Positions 11,457 through 18,863 of a DNA stretch of 63,321 bases are shown in pieces (the first letter of the stretch is position 1; every line of letters begins with the position of its first letter). The notes under the pieces are model-generated. The model did no database searches, was not told the origin of the DNA, and worked only from the letters and a program-made list of their open reading frames with translations. The DNA is from Desulfarculus sp. GTDB taxonomy: Bacteria > Desulfobacterota > Desulfarculia > Desulfarculales > Desulfarculaceae. Both the position numbers and the translations under genes were made by a program. The DNA is taken from contig JACRDC010000041.1 of assembly GCA_016218705.1 (NCBI GenBank), positions 1 through 63,321 of the forward strand, given 5' to 3'.

Positions 11457-11885
11457 TTATTGAAACGCGAAAGGCCGCCGGGTTATTTGGACTCCCTTGG
11501 CGGGGGGCGCGGCCAGCAGCTCGAAGGCGGGGTCCCGGCCCTGGGCGGCATAGGGGCCGGAGCAGACAAAGGCCACGTCCAACTCGCCTTTGGCCAGCAG
11601 TTGGTCTATCTGGGCATAGGTCTTGCGCTGCACCAGGCCGATGGGCCGGCCCAGGCGTCCGGCCAGGTACTCCATCACCTGGGCATAGGCCAGGAAGGTT
11701 TCCTGGGGGCTGGTCATGGCCGAGGCGGCCATGGTCAACTGGTCCTGGGCGGTTGTTTCCCGCCCCGGCTTGGCCACGGGCGAGGTGCGCGAGAAATCCA
11801 CCACCTGGGTATCCGAGCCAGAGTCGCAACCGGCCAGCAGCGGAAGCAGGATCAGGACGGCTACACGCATTAGGCCGCGGGTCAT
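11457..11885 (-). pseudogene. Truncated PhnD-like substrate-binding lipoprotein
   Basis: About 142 codons of a periplasmic phosphate/phosphonate-binding-like protein. A lipoprotein signal (VLILLPLLAGC) is followed by the family-typical stretch MEYLAGRLGRPIGLVQRKTYAQIDQLLAKG, split here only for length, and ELDVAFVCSGPY. Family members are about 280-300 residues. This frame ends just after the first lobe (LLAAPPAKGVQ) in ITRRPFAFQ-stop, and no other frame continues the homology in the 60 nt before the next gene. The 3' half is therefore lost, probably by deletion. The start at 11885 is uncertain because no good ribosome site is visible. A TATAAT-like sequence on the minus strand (11451-11456) at the truncation point may serve the hydrolase-like gene. 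Confidence 0.6.
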
Positions 11886-12027
11886 GGGTTTGCACGGCCC
11901 GGCATCTCGATGAAAAAGCATGGCATATCATGAGCCGTGTCCCCGCGTTTGTGGGGCTCATGCCACATCCCTCCGGGTCCCCCGCCATGTTTGCCACATC
12001 CAAGCGCGCGGCGGAAGAAAGGCCAGG

Positions 12028-12117
12028 CGGTTCCTTTTTTTGTCCCCCTAGAGCCGCCCGGCCATACTGGCTTTGCCGATGCGAGTGCCGGCGCGGGGTG
12101 GGCTGCCCGCCCTGGCG
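12028..12117. repeat. Long GC-rich element, copy 1 (inverted relative to copy 2)
   Basis: The core 12053-12117 (65 nt) matches the reverse complement of 20501-20565 with four mismatches. Outside the core both copies also share a T-run segment (GGTTCCTTTTTTT here). It lies in the 334-nt gap between the truncated PhnD-like gene and the secretion operon; no gene was found in that gap. It contains self-complementary parts (GCCATACTGGC and GCCG...CGGC), so it could be a structured RNA or a mobile palindromic repeat. Confidence 0.8.
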
Positions 12118-12219
12118 CTAGGGCGGCGACCCCCATATGGTTACACCGGGTGACCACGCCCGGGATGCTATTATATTAGGGAGGCTGGCCGCCCGCCGGC
12201 CCTGAGCGGGGTTGCCACT

Positions 12220-12588
12220 ATGTTCACCGGGACGGCGCGCCGCATCGTGGACCTGGCCAGGGACCACGCCCGTGGCCAGGGCAGCCAGGACGGGGACCTG
12301 CCAAATCTACTGGCAGCCGCGGCCGGTGGCGTTTCCTGTTGCCCGCGCCTGGCCCAATGCCTTGCCGTGGGCGGCGCCGGCCGCGCCGCCCGCCGCTTGC
12401 CGCAAACCCAGTTCGAGCGCGCCCAGGAGCTGCTGGCCGCCAACCGCCTAATGCTGGACAGCCTGGTGCGGGAGCTTTGGGAGGCCAACCGCCTCGCCCG
12501 CCAGGACCTGGAGCGCCTTTGGGGGCCTGCCCCCTCTGGCAGGCCGCCGCGGGCGCCGGACCGCCGGCAAACCGGGGAGCGGGCGTGA
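12220..12588 (+). CDS. Small helical protein, first ORF of secretion operon
   Basis: 122 residues, starting behind AGCGGGG. Its TGA overlaps the ATG of the M50-HlyD gene (TGATG), which suggests translational coupling. The middle segment RAQELLAANRLMLDSLVREL resembles the helical tail that follows the zinc site in FtsH/M41 peptidases (AxELLxxNRxxLDxLAxxLxE). No HExGH zinc motif and no AAA+ domain are present, so only a domain remnant or an adapter built from that helical tail is plausible. The C-terminus is Arg/Pro-rich. I cannot assign a function; the conserved position ahead of the M50 gene is the main clue. Confidence 0.55.
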   Translation: MFTGTARRIVDLARDHARGQGSQDGDLPNLLAAAAGGVSCCPRLAQCLAVGGAGRAARRLPQTQFERAQELLAANRLMLDSLVRELWEANRLARQDLERLWGPAPSGRPPRAPDRRQTGERA

Positions 12589-14723
12589 TGGCCAACGCCG
12601 AGGTCATGGACCTGCCCCTGCCGGTGATCAGGCCGGACATACAGATACTGGCCGGCCCCCCATCCAGCGAGGGCTCGCCCTCCTTCACCCTCTACGACCC
12701 CCTACGGCACACCTTCTTCAAGGTGGGCTGGGCCGAGGCCATCATACTTGACCTGCTGCGCCGCCCGCGCACCCTCCGCGAGGCCATGGGCTATCTTCAG
12801 GCCCAGACCACCCTGCGGCTCACGCCCCAGGAACTGGCGCTGATGTGCCAACAGGCCCATATGCAGGGCCTGACCCAGGGCGCGCCGGTGCGCCCGGTGG
12901 AAGACCTGTTGCGGGAGGCCCAGGCCCGGCGGGTCAAACCCCTCACCTGGCTTCTGCACCATTACATCTATTTCAGAGTGCCCCTACTCCAGCCGGAGCG
13001 CTTTCTGCGCTGGGCATTGCCCTACGTCAGGCCGCTGGCCAGCCGGCCCGCGCTGTACGTCTACCTGGTCATCTCCCTCTTGGGTCTGGGCATGCTGCTG
13101 CCGCGCGGCGAGGCTTACCTCAAGACCCTGACCTATTTCTTCAATCTGGAGGGCCTTGTTTTTTACGGCGTGGCCCTGACCCTGGTCAAGGTGGTGCACG
13201 AGTTCAGCCACGCCTTCGTGGCCACCCATTATGGCGTGCGGGTGCCGGTGATGGGTCTGGCCTTCGTGGTGTTCTGGCCGCTGGCCTACAGCGACGTGAC
13301 CGACGCCTGGCGGGTGGCCGAGCGGCGCAAGCGCCTGATGATCGCCTTGGCCGGCATCGCCGCCGAGCTGGCCGTCGCCGGGCTCTGCCTCTTCGGTTGG
13401 GCCTTGACCTCTCCCGGCAAGCTCAACAGCGTCTTCTTCGTGCTCTCCTCGGGCGCCCTGCTGGCCACCCTGACCGTCAACCTCAACCCTGGCATGCGCT
13501 GGGACGGCTACTACCTGCTCATGGACTGGTGGGGCATTGACAACCTGCAAAACCGGGCCTTCGCCTTCACCCTGTGGTTTTTGCGCAAGTGGCTATTGGG
13601 GGTGGAAACCCCTTGCCCGGAGGACGCGGCCCCGCCCACGCGCCAGGCAGGCATGATCGTCTATGCCTTCTACACCTGGGCCTACCGGTTCACCCTATTC
13701 GTAGGCATAGCCCTGATTATTTATCACCAGTTCACCAAGACGCTGGGCATCTTCCTGTTCGCCGTGGAGGTGGGCTGGTTCATCGCCTGGCCCGTCATCA
13801 GCGAGGTCCGACAGACCATGGCAATCTGCAAGCTAAAGAAGCCGGGAAAACGGCTGTGGATCACCCTGGGCCTCTTGGGCCTGGCGCTGGCCTGGCTGTG
13901 CCTGCCCCTGCCGCGCCGCTTCAGCGTGCCGGCGGTGGTCATGCCCAGCTTGGCCCAGGTGATCTACGCCCCCTTTTCCGGCGAGATACAGTACCTGGGC
14001 ACCGAGCGCCTGGCCCGGGTGCCCCAGGGTCAGGTCCTGGCGCGTATCGGCTCACAGGAGCTTTTGACCGAGCTACGGTTGCTGGAGCTGGAGGCCAAGC
14101 AACTGCGCATTCAGATGGACGTGCTAAACGTCTCCGGCGAGGACCGCTCCCTGCTGCCCCAAAAGGAGGAGGAACTGGTGGCGGTGGAAACCAAGATCAT
14201 CAAGCTGGGCCAGCAGATATCCCAGAACCAGTTGCTGGCCGAGATAGAGGGCGTGGTCTACGAGTGGGACGATACCCTCTACGCGGGGCGCTTCATCTCC
14301 AAGGACAAGGTGCTGGGACGCATAGCCCGCTCCCAGGACAAGGTGATCTACGCCTTTGTGGGTGAGGAGGATATCAAGCACGTTTCTCCGGAGGACCAGG
14401 GCCTGTTCTTGGCCAGCGATCATGCCTCACGGGCACCGGTGGTGGTGCGCAAGGTCAGCCCGGTGCGCGAGGAAATCGTGCGCCACCCCGCCCTGACCTC
14501 CCTGGCCCAGGGCAGCCTGCCGGTGGTCAAGTCCGCCTCGGGCGAGGCCATGGTCCTCTTGGAAGCCTACTACCTGGTGGAGGCCGCGGTGGAGCCCGGG
14601 GACGCCCAGGAGTTGCGCCTGGGCCAGAGCGGGGAGGTGCGCCTGACCAGCCGTCCCGCCTCCCTGCTGGTGCAAGGGCTGCGGCGGTTCCTGCGCATCC
14701 TGGTCAAGGAAAGCAATTTTTAG
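12588..14723 (+). CDS. Membrane M50 metallopeptidase fused to HlyD-like adaptor
   Basis: A 711-residue fusion. The N-terminal about 130 residues are cytosolic and PqqD-like in length and placement. Several membrane segments follow (about 160-420). They contain the zinc motif HEFSH (204-208) and the second site-2-protease motif NPGMRWDGYYLL, which supplies the third metal ligand. A final membrane helix (WITLGLLGLALAWLCLPLP) leads into a periplasmic barrel/coiled-coil adaptor: VIYAPFSGEIQYL, then LRLLELEAKQLRIQMD, then a second half-motif GVVYEWDDTLYAGRFI. Such fusions usually sit beside TolC-family and adaptor genes and large repeat adhesins, as here. The likely role is export or processing of an exported polypeptide at the inner membrane. 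The catalytic residues look intact. Confidence 0.8.
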   Translation: MANAEVMDLPLPVIRPDIQILAGPPSSEGSPSFTLYDPLRHTFFKVGWAEAIILDLLRRPRTLREAMGYLQAQTTLRLTPQELALMCQQAHMQGLTQGAPVRPVEDLLREAQARRVKPLTWLLHHYIYFRVPLLQPERFLRWALPYVRPLASRPALYVYLVISLLGLGMLLPRGEAYLKTLTYFFNLEGLVFYGVALTLVKVVHEFSHAFVATHYGVRVPVMGLAFVVFWPLAYSDVTDAWRVAERRKRLMIALAGIAAELAVAGLCLFGWALTSPGKLNSVFFVLSSGALLATLTVNLNPGMRWDGYYLLMDWWGIDNLQNRAFAFTLWFLRKWLLGVETPCPEDAAPPTRQAGMIVYAFYTWAYRFTLFVGIALIIYHQFTKTLGIFLFAVEVGWFIAWPVISEVRQTMAICKLKKPGKRLWITLGLLGLALAWLCLPLPRRFSVPAVVMPSLAQVIYAPFSGEIQYLGTERLARVPQGQVLARIGSQELLTELRLLELEAKQLRIQMDVLNVSGEDRSLLPQKEEELVAVETKIIKLGQQISQNQLLAEIEGVVYEWDDTLYAGRFISKDKVLGRIARSQDKVIYAFVGEEDIKHVSPEDQGLFLASDHASRAPVVVRKVSPVREEIVRHPALTSLAQGSLPVVKSASGEAMVLLEAYYLVEAAVEPGDAQELRLGQSGEVRLTSRPASLLVQGLRRFLRILVKESNF

Positions 14724-14927
14724 AGGCCGCCCGCCGGGGCCGGCATAACCGCCGCGCATCTTGGCCGAGGGCACGAGAACTTATTTAATTACTTCAGTAG
14801 ATCACACCCTCTGGCCGTGGACGCGAAAAGGTTTCACCGATCCGGGGTTGAGCAGAATATGGGTAGGCTTCTCCCTCGGGGAGAGTTCTGACGGAAGCAC
14901 TTGGAGGAAGGGCCTGTGCATGCGTGA

Positions 14928-15186
14928 GAGTGTTTATCGCATGTCAGGTGGGACTGTAAATACCATGTGGTATTTGTCCCCAAGTCCCGCGAGAAGGCGT
15001 TGTCCGGGAAGCTTCGACGGCGGCTAGGTCCGGTGTGGAGGTAGTGGAAGGACATGTCATGCCGGCCACATCCACGTGTGCCTGAGCATTCCGCCTAAGT
15101 ACAGTGTCTCGCGGGTGATCGGCTTTTTGAAGGGAAAGAGTGCCGTGCGCATCCACCGTAGCCTGCCAGGGGTGGGCGCCGGTTGA
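14928..15186 (+). pseudogene. Decayed IS200/IS605-type tnpA
   Basis: One frame reads HVRWDCKYHVVFVPKSREKA and continues LSGKLRRRLGPVWR from 14940, then meets a stop. A second frame downstream reads GHIHVCLSIPPKYSVSRVIG and continues FLKGKSAVRIHR before TGA at 15184. Together these are the N-terminal and HUH-containing parts of a Y1 transposase. The residues between them, including the first part of the HUH block, are deleted and frameshifted, and the catalytic-tyrosine region is absent. The upstream 14724-14927 is noncoding and has a small CTCCC/GGGAG hairpin, perhaps the old left end. Confidence 0.75.
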
Positions 15187-15198
15187 CCGGGCCGCGTT

Positions 15199-15498
15199 TT
15201 GGGCCACGGCCGCACCGGCACCCATTGGGGGTATAATAAAAACGATGGAACAGGTTGGCTCGCCTTGGGCGCCCCGAGTAACACCCAGTCCTTGTTGCTC
15301 AAGACGGCCGATCTAATCCACTACGTCAGCACCGATTCCGACACCACCACCGAATACGATTCGTGGGCGCCACAGGCCACCCAGCGTTCCGGCAACACCG
15401 TGGATATCAGCGATGATAGTTCCCGTGGCACTGGCAAGGCCTATGGCTTGGCTGGCGGCCTGGCCCACATCAACACCGCCGAAAACGCCGGTCCCTGA
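15199..15498 (+). pseudogene. Fragment of a repeat-type surface adhesin
   Basis: About 90 residues read YNKNDGTGWLALGAPSNTQS, then LLLKTADLIHYVSTDSDTTT, then EYDSWAPQATQRSGNTVDIS. This follows the pattern of the tandem domains of giant cadherin/VCBS-type exported proteins (…GTxWxALGAVSxTxALLLxATDLIRxVP…WDQTSGTAGxTVD…). One partial domain only, with no start, no signal and no neighbours of its kind, so it is a remnant. It lies directly after the decayed transposase and inside the secretion operon, where a cargo gene would be expected. The match is from pattern memory. Confidence 0.55.
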
Positions 15499-15509
15499 TC
15501 TCCGAAGTC

Positions 15510-15956
15510 TTGCACGGCAGGTATTCGGAGGCGGATTCGGCGAACATGGGCAGGATGATCTTCGGCATGGAAACCAACAACCTCTACCATGGCGGCGACG
15601 CCTCCCCCATTGAGGCCGCGCAGGCCGCCAAGCAGGTGCTTGACATCGCCATTGACGGCATGGCCTTCAGCGGGCCCATCAAGGACGTGCTGCCTACCAC
15701 CAACGACATGATCCTGGACTTGGTGCTCCCGACGCCGGGACAGGGCTCCCTGGACCAGGCCCAATCGTGCCTAGGCGCCCCCAGCACCCGCAGCAGCCCG
15801 GTGTTCGGCGGCGGCGGCGGTCCCCTGGCCCAACGCATGGCCACGGTGCGGGGCAACATCCTGGACAAGATACTGAGGGACCTGGCCGCCAACGGCCTTG
15901 ATACCGCCCAGGCCCGGCGGCAACCGGCGCAGATCAAGCAGAACATTGGCCAATAA
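15510..15956 (+). CDS. Hypothetical ORF, possibly a gene fragment
   Basis: 148 codons from a TTG (15510) or about 136 from the ATG at 15546; neither has a well-spaced ribosome site. The N-terminal part (MIFGMETNNLYHGGDASPIE) looks protein-like. The C-terminal half has a Gly run and a helical stretch (NILDKILRDLAANGLDTAQA). There is no signal peptide and no recognised domain. It follows the adhesin fragment in a different frame, so it may be the shifted tail of the same broken gene rather than an independent one. Confidence 0.35.
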   Translation: MHGRYSEADSANMGRMIFGMETNNLYHGGDASPIEAAQAAKQVLDIAIDGMAFSGPIKDVLPTTNDMILDLVLPTPGQGSLDQAQSCLGAPSTRSSPVFGGGGGPLAQRMATVRGNILDKILRDLAANGLDTAQARRQPAQIKQNIGQ

Positions 15957-16031
15957 GCGCTAACCTGCCGGCGTCGGGCCGTCAGGGATTGGCTCAAGGA
16001 AGAGGCAGATTCAAGAAAGGGTTCAGGGGTC

Positions 16032-17921
16032 ATGAAACGGTACTGGTGGTGGCTCGCAGTCCTGCTATGTCTGGGAGGGGCCGGCAAGGGCTATGCCGAT
16101 TTACTCAGCATTGACATGGCCCCCGCGGTGAACGAGGTGCAAGCCGCTCGACTGGTGGAGCAGCCGCGATCCGCGATCAGCCAACACCGCGACCAGATAC
16201 GCGCCGCCGTGCCCCACGACGGGGGGACGATCATCCTGGCCTCGGCCAGCGCCACGGCTGCCCCCGCGCCTGCCTCCGGCGAGGTCATGACCACCGACAA
16301 GGTGGCTCAGGTCATCAGCCGGCCCGGCCCTGGCCAGAACCTGGTTGATTGGGCCTACCCCGGCCAAAGGGTCTGGGCCAGCAGCCTGGAGGGCGGGTTC
16401 TACCTGGTGCATGACCCCAAGGACGTGGGCAAGGCCCAAGCCAAGGCCCTGGGTTACGTAAAGGCCTCTGACCTGCGCAAGCTCGGCGAGGAGGAGGGCG
16501 CCGCCATGGCCGGCCCAGCCGGCGTGGCCGCGGCCAAGCCCGCCGCCCCCGCCCTGGCGCCGGCCATGGCCATGCAGGATAAGCCAGGCCCGGCCAAGCC
16601 CGCTCCGGGCCAGCCCCTACCCATGGGTGTGCCGGTGACCATGGGCAAGCCGCCCTTGCCCAGGCCCTTGAGCCTCAAGGCGGCCATTGCCCATGCCCTG
16701 GACAACAACCTGGACGCGGCGGTGGCCCGCCAGGAACAAGTGGTGCAGGAGGAGATGCGCACCAGCGCCAGGTGGTCCCTTTTGCCCTCGCTAATCCTGG
16801 AGTCGGAGAACAGTTGGAAAGACCGCGAGGTGGCCACCTCCTCGCGCGCGCTCAAGACCGGCAAGCAGTCCCTGGAACCCTCCATCTCCAGCGACCAGAC
16901 AGTCAACCGCCAGACGGCCATAATGTCCTGGGATCTGCTGAACCTGGCCGTCAACGTCAACCGCTGGATGCAGGCCGACGCGCGGGTCAAGACCAGCGGC
17001 GAGCACCTGCGCCGCATCAAGCAGGACTTGGTGCTGGACATCACCAGGTCCTACATGCAGGCCGCGGTGGCCGAGGCCTCGGCCCAAAACACCCGCGGCA
17101 TCATGGACAAGCTGAAGAACCGCACCAAGCTCGTCAAGCGCCAGGTGCAGGAGCGCACGGTGCCCGAGGTGGCCGGCCTGGAGGCCGAGGCCCACTTCAT
17201 CAGCCTCATCATTCGCTTCAAGCAGCATGAGCGGCGGGCCGAGACCCACCGTGCCGAGTTGGCCCGCCTGCTGGGCACCGGCAGGGTGGACGACATCGAG
17301 ATACCGCCCCTGGCGGTGGATATCCCCCTGCACAAGGAACCCGCGCCCAAGATCGAGACCCTGTGGCGCGAGGCCCAGAACCTGCGGCCCGAGCTGATGG
17401 CCCTGGACCTGGACAAGGAAATCTCCCTGCGCGACGTCACCAACTCCATGGCCCGGCTGCTGCCCGCGCCCACCATCTTCGCCCGCTTCGACCACGACAA
17501 CAACTCCTACCTCTCCGAGAGTGAGTGGTTTACACTGGGGCTGAAGATTTCCTGGGACCTGTTGGGCATACCCCGCAACCTGGCCGAGCGTGGCGCCGCC
17601 CAGGCCCGGGTGCTCATGGTGGACCGGCGCAAGGAGGCCATGGTTACGGCGGTCTTCACACAGGTGCGCCTGGCCACCATCGAGCAGGCCGAGAGCATGG
17701 ATGACATCGAGTTGTTGCGCGACCTCAACGAGAGCCGCTCGCGCCTGCTGACCGCCATGGAAGGACAGGTCAAGCAGGGCAAGTCCCACGAGGGCGACCT
17801 GCTGGACGCCGAGCAGAAGTACCTGGTGGCCAACCATGAGTTCATCAACTCCTATGGACGCTTGGTAACCTCGCGCGCGCGCCTGAACAACAGCGTGGGC
17901 CGCGATTGGAAGGCCAAGTAG
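16032..17921 (+). CDS. TolC-family outer-membrane protein with SH3-like N-terminus
   Basis: 629 residues behind an AGGGG ribosome site. A signal peptide (to about GKGYA) is followed by a segment resembling a bacterial SH3 domain (about residues 88-155: KVAQVISRPGPGQNLVDWAYPGQRVWASS split for length). Then comes an Ala/Pro-rich linker (160-205) and the outer-membrane efflux core (about 212-629), whose long helices begin KAAIAHALDNNLDAAVARQE. It would form the outer-membrane channel of the neighbouring export apparatus; the SH3-like part could contact peptidoglycan. The gene lies 76 nt after the hypothetical ORF and 164 nt before the adaptor gene. Confidence 0.85.
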   Translation: MKRYWWWLAVLLCLGGAGKGYADLLSIDMAPAVNEVQAARLVEQPRSAISQHRDQIRAAVPHDGGTIILASASATAAPAPASGEVMTTDKVAQVISRPGPGQNLVDWAYPGQRVWASSLEGGFYLVHDPKDVGKAQAKALGYVKASDLRKLGEEEGAAMAGPAGVAAAKPAAPALAPAMAMQDKPGPAKPAPGQPLPMGVPVTMGKPPLPRPLSLKAAIAHALDNNLDAAVARQEQVVQEEMRTSARWSLLPSLILESENSWKDREVATSSRALKTGKQSLEPSISSDQTVNRQTAIMSWDLLNLAVNVNRWMQADARVKTSGEHLRRIKQDLVLDITRSYMQAAVAEASAQNTRGIMDKLKNRTKLVKRQVQERTVPEVAGLEAEAHFISLIIRFKQHERRAETHRAELARLLGTGRVDDIEIPPLAVDIPLHKEPAPKIETLWREAQNLRPELMALDLDKEISLRDVTNSMARLLPAPTIFARFDHDNNSYLSESEWFTLGLKISWDLLGIPRNLAERGAAQARVLMVDRRKEAMVTAVFTQVRLATIEQAESMDDIELLRDLNESRSRLLTAMEGQVKQGKSHEGDLLDAEQKYLVANHEFINSYGRLVTSRARLNNSVGRDWKAK

Positions 17922-18085
17922 GGCAGGGGCCCCCCCAGGCCAATGGTGGATGAAAAGGGAGGGCGCCCCTGGCCCCCGCTCAAAGTGCAGCGCCGCGCTC
18001 CAGGGGATTGGCCAAGTCCTCGCGAGGGAGGCCGGGCAGTACAGACCCTGGCGCGTGGCGGTGCCTTAAGGGGAGTTCAAGCAGC

Positions 18086-18862
18086 ATGGTGATATTGCGC
18101 ATGCTATTGCTGCTGGCCGGGCTGGGGCTCCTGGCCGGCGGCCAAGCGTGGGCGGCGGAACCGGCCACCACCTCCCTGATGGCCCCGTCCTCGCGCGACC
18201 AGTTGTCGGTGGTGCTGACCAGCCGCCGGGAGTCGGTGATCTCGGCGGAGGTGCGCGCCCAGGTTAACCGCATCCACCGCGAGTTCGGCCAGTCCTTCAA
18301 CACAGGCCAGGTCCTGATTGAGCTGGACTCCAGCACCTTTCACCGACTTAACCTGGATAAAGCCGAGGTGATGCTGGAGGCAGCCCGCAAGGCCCACGCC
18401 GTGACCCTGCAATTGTTCAACGAGAAGTCCGCCTCTATACTGGAATTGGAGAAGACCAAGGCCGATCTGGCCGTGGCCGAGGTCAACCGCAGGTTCGCCT
18501 TGCGCGGCGTGACCCTGTGCCGCGTCGTGGCGCCCTACGCCGGCAGGGTGGAGAAGCTGTTTGTCAACGAGCACGAGCTGGTGGATGAAGGGCGCCCCCT
18601 GGTGAAGATCGTGGACGACAGCGTGCTGCGCGCCCGCATCATCCTGCCCTCGGACCTGTTCGGCAGCCTGAAGGTCGGCCAACCCATGAACATCCTCATC
18701 AAGGAGACCGGCAAGGAGGTGGCGGCCAAAATCTCGCACATCAGCGCCGTGCTGGACCCGGCCAGCGGCACCTTTGAGGTGTACGCCGAGGTGGACAACG
18801 CCGGCGGCGCCATGCGCAGCGGCATGACCGGCCGCCTGCAAATGGCCGGCGGCCGGCGCTGA
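18086..18862 (+). CDS. Periplasmic adaptor (RND/HlyD-type membrane fusion protein)
   Basis: 258 residues. The start at 18086 follows AAGGGGAG at a normal distance. A signal peptide ends near QAWA. The adaptor then reads in order: lipoyl half-motif VNRIHREFGQSFNTGQVLIE, short helical hairpin (SASILELEKTKADLAVAEVN), lipoyl second half (VVAPYAGRVEKLFVNEHELV) and beta-barrel (ARIILPSDLFGSLKVGQPMN). It is short for an RND adaptor and has no RND pump beside it. The next gene starts 1 nt after its stop, so the two adaptors are translationally coupled and probably act together. Confidence 0.85.
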   Translation: MVILRMLLLLAGLGLLAGGQAWAAEPATTSLMAPSSRDQLSVVLTSRRESVISAEVRAQVNRIHREFGQSFNTGQVLIELDSSTFHRLNLDKAEVMLEAARKAHAVTLQLFNEKSASILELEKTKADLAVAEVNRRFALRGVTLCRVVAPYAGRVEKLFVNEHELVDEGRPLVKIVDDSVLRARIILPSDLFGSLKVGQPMNILIKETGKEVAAKISHISAVLDPASGTFEVYAEVDNAGGAMRSGMTGRLQMAGGRR

Positions 18863-18863
18863 G

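Noticed and set aside
10008-11873. 621-codon plus-strand frame opposite the hydrolase-like gene
   Set aside because: It has the Gly/Gln/Leu-rich antisense composition. The minus-strand frame has a signal peptide, ribosome site and motifs.
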